64,000 bases of DNA, from NCBI RefSeq assembly GCF_932526225.1, contig NC_064041.1:15284951-15348950 (forward strand), written 5' to 3'. Positions 59,399 through 64,000 of this stretch are shown piece after piece. Within the stretch, counting starts at the first letter, position 1, and each line of letters begins with the position of its first letter. Source of the DNA: Nematostella vectensis (lineage: Eukaryota; Cnidaria; Anthozoa; Actiniaria; Edwardsiidae). Position numbers and translations under genes: made by a program. The notes below the pieces were generated by a model, which saw only the letters and a list, made by a program, of their open reading frames with translations, was not told the origin of the DNA and made no database searches.

Positions 59399-60379
59399 TT
59401 AACACATTGACCCCTCAATCGGCCTGTACCGGCTTTGGGAAGTACCCACAACCCAAAAAATTCATAAATGCAAACTAAACACAACAAGATGAAGATACTC
59501 AGGCATCAGTCTAAGGGATAAATGGTCTTGAAGATATGCATCCAACCAAGGTGTTGGCATCTACTCTTAAGCCAAATAATAGCGCAGGTTCTTTGACAAA
59601 TTTCAAAGCGAACAAGGAAAGAAAAGCAGAGACACCCCTCTCAATAAAACGCTCAAAATACCACACAAGGGAGAGAGATAAGCAAACACAGCTCTAGACA
59701 CAAATAGATACCTTTATTCTGATCCTCCAGGATCATTTCTATGGCCTCAAAACACAATGTCCACTCCTTGAAGGCTTGTAAAACCACGAAGATGCCTTTA
59801 CGGATTGAAAAGCATTCTGGGAGATCCAGGGAAAAATTCACGAGGGGAGGGCCATTCAACAAGTCTTTTCACCCCGAAGGCAAACAAATCAATTCCAGGT
59901 CATACAGACCCAAAATAGCAGTTTAAACAATTTTGGCATCAATTTGGTTTCAGAAAAGAAAGCATTTAGGAGAGCTGTGGTGATTCATTAGAAAATTATT
60001 TTCTCATCCAGGCAAAGCCAAACAAGAAAAAATCATCATGAATCCACCTTTGCTTGCAAATATCTATAAGCAAAGCACTCAATTATGCCCCAATAGACTT
60101 CATGATGTCCTGAGACACTCTCCTAATTTGTTCATAGCTGTATTTTTGATGAAATATACAAGCAACCATCAACTTGTGCTGGCTGCTGGCTTCAGCACAA
60201 CGACGAGGGATTAAAAGTGGGGACCGCAAAGCACTGTTGGAAAGCTTGGATACCGCTGACTAGGTGCAGCTGTGTTTGACTTTGACGGGCTGTATAAAAC
60301 TCAGAATAGGGGGGGGTATCTGTTTTCAGTCTGTTTTTTGTAAATTCAGCTCAAAAATAGCCAGGAGTCAATGGGTTAA
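59399..60379. mobile_element. Non-autonomous piggyBac-like element
   Basis: TTAA flanks both ends. Left terminus is CACATTGACCCCT and right terminus is AGGAGTCAATGGG, imperfect inverted repeats of 13 bases (11 matching). The 973-base interior shows no transposase. Its termini differ from the candidate end near the transposase at 9321, so that enzyme need not mobilise it. Confidence 0.65.
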
Positions 60380-60435
60380 TATAAAATATTATCAATTTAT
60401 TTTGAGCTTTATGGTGTTTAAACACGAAGGCGCGG

Positions 60436-60717
60436 TATAAAAGGCCGCTTCCCAGGGAAGCATCAGCTCATTTGTCAATCAGCCGCCGTGGAGTGAGGAT
60501 CGAATTCAAGATGGCGGCAAAAGTCAAGTACAAAATGCAGAGGGGAGAGGTTTAAAGAGCTTCCTGATTTATAAAAATGCCAATTCTACCTTCTAGTCCG
60601 ATAGAATGTGTAAAAAAGGAAACTCAGTAGAAATAAAGCTACGAAACCATCGTGATTTACGCAAAAAACGAACAAACGCATGACCAGAAAACGACGATTT
60701 CAAACCTCGAAAAAAGG
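60436..60717 (+). promoter_or_regulatory. Candidate promoter and first exon
   Basis: TATAAAAG at 60437 is followed by a GC-rich stretch, GATGGCGGC (YY1-like, 60511), and a strong donor-like GTAAGT after CGAAAAAAG near 60712. A possible coding start is ATG at 60679 (MTRKRRFQTSKK). No further exon could be linked, so this remains weak. Confidence 0.25.
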
Positions 60718-62239
60718 TAAGTTTTTTATGCCTAAAATGTACTTCTCATATCTTTAAAACTCAGAAAACAGGATTTAAATTATTCATCAAAAGCTTATAG
60801 GTTTCGGGGAAGCTTTGGGGAAAGTTTTGCTAGAAAATGCATCTTGAATTTGTCCACATAACTGCCGATAAAAGCAATGCAGGCCTTTTATAGATAAGAT
60901 GTTGCTTGTAGATCAAATCTTGCTTTACTGTTGTTTGTTTTTATTTTTACATCGCCTAGAGCTCAGAAAAGATTGTTTTGTGATGTGTGAAGTTTTAATT
61001 CTTTTTACAAGCTACTATAAGTTGGAATTTAAATATGCAGTAAATGGTAGTGTTTTTTATTGTTGGGACCTTCCTATCAATACACATAAATCATCAGAGA
61101 AAGCAGTCCATTATTTGTATTCTAGTAATGTTAACTAAACAGTTTTGTTAATCTCTCGGAATTAATTGGGGGCCAAACTTGAATGTTGAATCTATTATAT
61201 TTAATTTCTAATTAATATGTTTTCATCCTAGCTATACCCAAGATGCAAGTCATGGTGACATCTGAATAATCAACATAAAATAATCAAGATATATTCCTCA
61301 AGAGAAAGCAGATACATAGACATATACAGTATTACATTTTCCCTGTGATTTTAAATCATAAACATTCGTTTATAAAGGAAATCTGTTCCGTTGCTATTGA
61401 TTTATGTGTTACTGAAGTGTTTAGCTACCAGTCTATTTTATAAACTGCATTATAGATTATACTTTTGAATAAACCAAAATGCCTTGTATTTTATCCATTC
61501 AGTTCAAGACTTCTCATTCTTACATTCCATTGAATGAAAACAGTAAAAGTCATGTCTTTATTTTGTATAATTTAACTTATAAAGTATAAAACATATGTTT
61601 GGGTAACCCTTTTATAAAACTTAGGATCCAGACCCTTTTTCGACAAACAGAAACATAAAGCTAATTAAATTGTTATTATTTGTAGTCATTTGTAGTCATC
61701 ATAGATTGCAAGATAAAAACAAAATACTATACAGGTGCACTCTGATCCAAAAAGTAGAAAAATCAATTATGGATCCAACTCACTTAGATGGATTTCAGGC
61801 ATTTCTTTAGTAGCCCTTCAGTTGTTTGGTGTACATATATATATGAGTAAGTATGCAAGCTGAGACATTGTACAAAATGTTTTCTGCTGTTTTTGTGAGC
61901 CAGTTATGCACCATAAAAACAAATATCGAAACAAATGTTTTCCTAGAACGGTAAGCATACCAAAAATGGTGTCGAAGGGAAAGGCAGGAGATTTGAAATC
62001 GCGCCGTAAATGTACGAACTTCAAGACAAATATGCATTTCTCGCTGCAAAAAAAGGCTTAAAGTATAAATCAAACATATCTTTTCTTTCATTTGGGAAAG
62101 CATTTATTCGTTTGATATCAAATCATTAGATTTGGGGGCATTCTTTCTTGACTGGGCTAGTAACGGTAATGGCCGCCGTATTGGACTTTCCCTCCATTTA
62201 AAAAATGGGGGCGGGGCTTAGGCGTTTTTTGCGGAGGTC

Positions 62240-62430
62240 CGACGGAAACCTCAACCGTTAAAAGACAAAAGAATCTATTAAAATCCGAGATATTAAACAG
62301 GCCATCCGCTCTAAATTATCAATCACATCCTCAAAGAAACTTCCAATAAACACAATGCTTTCAATATTTTGAAATATTTTTCGCGTTTTCCGTTAAAAAT
62401 CATCGGAGATTGTTACGTTATCGACCGGAA
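62240..62430. repeat. Dispersed repeat, member 2
   Basis: Same orientation and word order as 34270-34480. It lies just upstream of a candidate first exon, while the other member lies just after the transporter gene. Confidence 0.6.
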
Positions 62431-62580
62431 GTAAACTGGTGACAATGCGGCTATAAGTAAAATCGATAATATTTGGGAATCTCGTACATTTGCATATTAT
62501 ATAGCAGGTGGCCTTTACTGCGCATGCGTAATTGGTAAGGCTTCGCGAGGTTGTGTGTTTATTTGTGATTGTCTGTAGCA

Positions 62581-62657
62581 ATGCAACAAGCTGAAGGTTA
62601 CAACGTGGACGCTCCGAGGAGGTCAATATTCCGAGATCTTCTATCCACCGGGGACCG
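62581..62657 (+). CDS. Candidate first coding exon of a gene running off the right edge
   Basis: ATG opens 25 codons (MQQAEGYNVDAPRRSIFRDL and LSTGD) and stops at a donor-like GTAAAT after two bases of the next codon. Upstream at 62518 TGCGCATGCGTA is close to an NRF1 site, as at many housekeeping promoters. No downstream exon was identified in the last 1.3 kb, and the protein is unrecognised. Confidence 0.35.
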
Positions 62658-63265
62658 GTAAATCCATGTCTTAACTTTTAGATTTTTTACTCTTGGATAT
62701 GCTATTGAGTTGAAGGGAAACATGACATCAACTTATTTGGAACTTAAAACTTCATACATTAACCAAAATACTCACTTGCCGGTGGACTATTTCATAGGTG
62801 GGGGAAAACCCGATATGCATAACCTTTTAACCTCTTGTATTGGATTAGGTGAAATTGCCCAAAAACTTTGCATCTAATGCCTTTAAAAATGAAACCCCTA
62901 AAATGTTCTCGTTTGAAGTAGTATATAGAATGTTCATTTGGTACAGCCCCTCCTATTTACTTGCTGTCTCTTGATATCTCCGTGCTCTTAGCCTTTGTGG
63001 CCTTTTAGTAAAGTCCAATTTAAGTCATGAAGACTGAATGGGGAAATTTACGACAATGCCGCTCTTCCCACAATATCCTTTAATGTAATAGACTTAACGA
63101 GTCATGAGGAATGTTAAAACCTGCCCACTGGGTTGTTTTAAGACAAGTGTTTCTTTTAGGCTGGTGAGTGTTTTCTAATTTAGAAAAGGGGTTTCTCATC
63201 GGCAATTAGCGTATAATAAAATAGGCAATACTACAAACAGCAATAATATTTATTCACTCTAGTGA

Positions 63266-63655
63266 AAAGGTAAATAAAGGCAAAAAAATATATATATCTA
63301 AAGGAGATTATTCAATTAAGACACTCTCCATGTAGTTTTCGTTCCGTACGAAGGCTAGAGAGAACTTTTAATTTGAAAAAAGTTATCCAATCAGCATGCG
63401 AGAATAACAGTTTTGAATGATACGAATTTCTATGAGCATTTCTTTGTGTTTTTATCATTTGCAATAAAGGCAAAAAAAGATATATATCTAAAGGAGATTA
63501 TTCAATTAAGACACTCTCCATGTAGTTCTCGTTCCGTACGAAGGCTAGAGAGAACTTGTAATTTGAAAAAAGTTAGCCAATCAGCATGCGAGAATAACAG
63601 TTTTGAATGACACAAATTTCTATGAGCATTTCTTTGTGTTTTTATCATTTGCTGT
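63266..63655. repeat. 190-bp tandem duplication
   Basis: Two copies, each with AAAGGAGATTATTCAATTAAG and CAATCAGCATGCGAGAATAA, differ by only a few bases, so the duplication is recent. Confidence 0.9.
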
Positions 63656-64000
63656 AATGTTAATGGTCATCAGATAGGCGGTTCCTTACTCCCCCAAAGT
63701 TGGTCACATAGCGTGCGCTGCAGCGTTGCACAAACCAGATACAAATTTCACTTGAAAGTATAGTTAGTATTAGATTTAGAAATTAAAGAAGTTTTTTTTC
63801 CAGATTTAGTATTTCAGAGTTTTTTCTACTATTCTGTAGGAGCTATTGATGGAGAATGATTTGTTGCTAGGAGCTTCTTGGCGATTCACCTTTTTTTTTG
63901 GGGGGGAGGGGGGCAACATCTACCGAAAAACACCCCAATAAATAATAAATCAGCCATGTTTTGGTGGCGACCGAGAACGCCTTTGACGGCAGTGCTTTGG

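Larger units (their letters stand above)
60380..64000. other. Right-end region without an established gene
   Basis: AT-rich. It contains the candidate promoter at 60436, a dispersed repeat (62240-62430), the candidate first exon at 62581 and a 190-bp tandem duplication (63266-63655). Open frames elsewhere are short and unrecognised. Confidence 0.4.

Overview
The window looks like nuclear DNA of a cnidarian, most likely a sea anemone of the Nematostella type. This rests on AT-rich DNA, intron-rich genes with canonical GT-AG sites, animal gene families (EGF/laminin-G receptor, Spinster-like MFS transporter, Cys-loop receptor), many TTAA- or TA-flanked transposons and abundant minisatellites. 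No bacterial operon, CRISPR array, rRNA or tRNA was seen. Species identity is inference.

Left part (1-29.6 kb): a tandem segmental duplication. Each copy carries a minus-strand receptor gene and, head to head with it, the start of a plus-strand MFS transporter gene. Receptor copy 2 (15153-28002) can be modelled completely: 12 exons, all phases compatible, 1263 residues. Its order is signal peptide, laminin-G-like domain, about 16 EGF repeats with a second laminin-G domain before the last one, one membrane helix, and a tyrosine-rich tail ending in a PDZ-ligand-like Ser-Ser-Val. Receptor copy 1 (8182 leftwards, running off the window) keeps three exons that copy 2 lacks. The second copy of the transporter start is cut inside its first exon at 12483, which is read as the duplication junction. 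A full-length piggyBac-type transposase lies in the copy 1 promoter side. Fossil and hybrid EGF exons record unequal recombination inside the receptor genes.

Middle part (29.5-49.5 kb): a complete six-exon Spinster-like MFS transporter (505 residues), a 2.6 kb array of a 40-bp hairpin-forming unit, a decayed tyrosine-recombinase element with GGAAC/GTTCC-rich flanks, a 30-bp minisatellite, and long stretches without recognisable genes.

Right part (49.5-64 kb): a complete nine-exon anion-type Cys-loop receptor subunit (450 residues), then gene-poor DNA with foldback elements, a 973-bp TTAA-flanked non-autonomous element, a TATA-containing candidate promoter and one candidate first coding exon near the right end.

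The most unusual pattern is that several intronic tandem arrays (transporter intron 3; channel introns 2, 3 and 6) are amplified copies of the neighbouring exon-intron junction, so that one true splice site sits beside a series of decoy sites.
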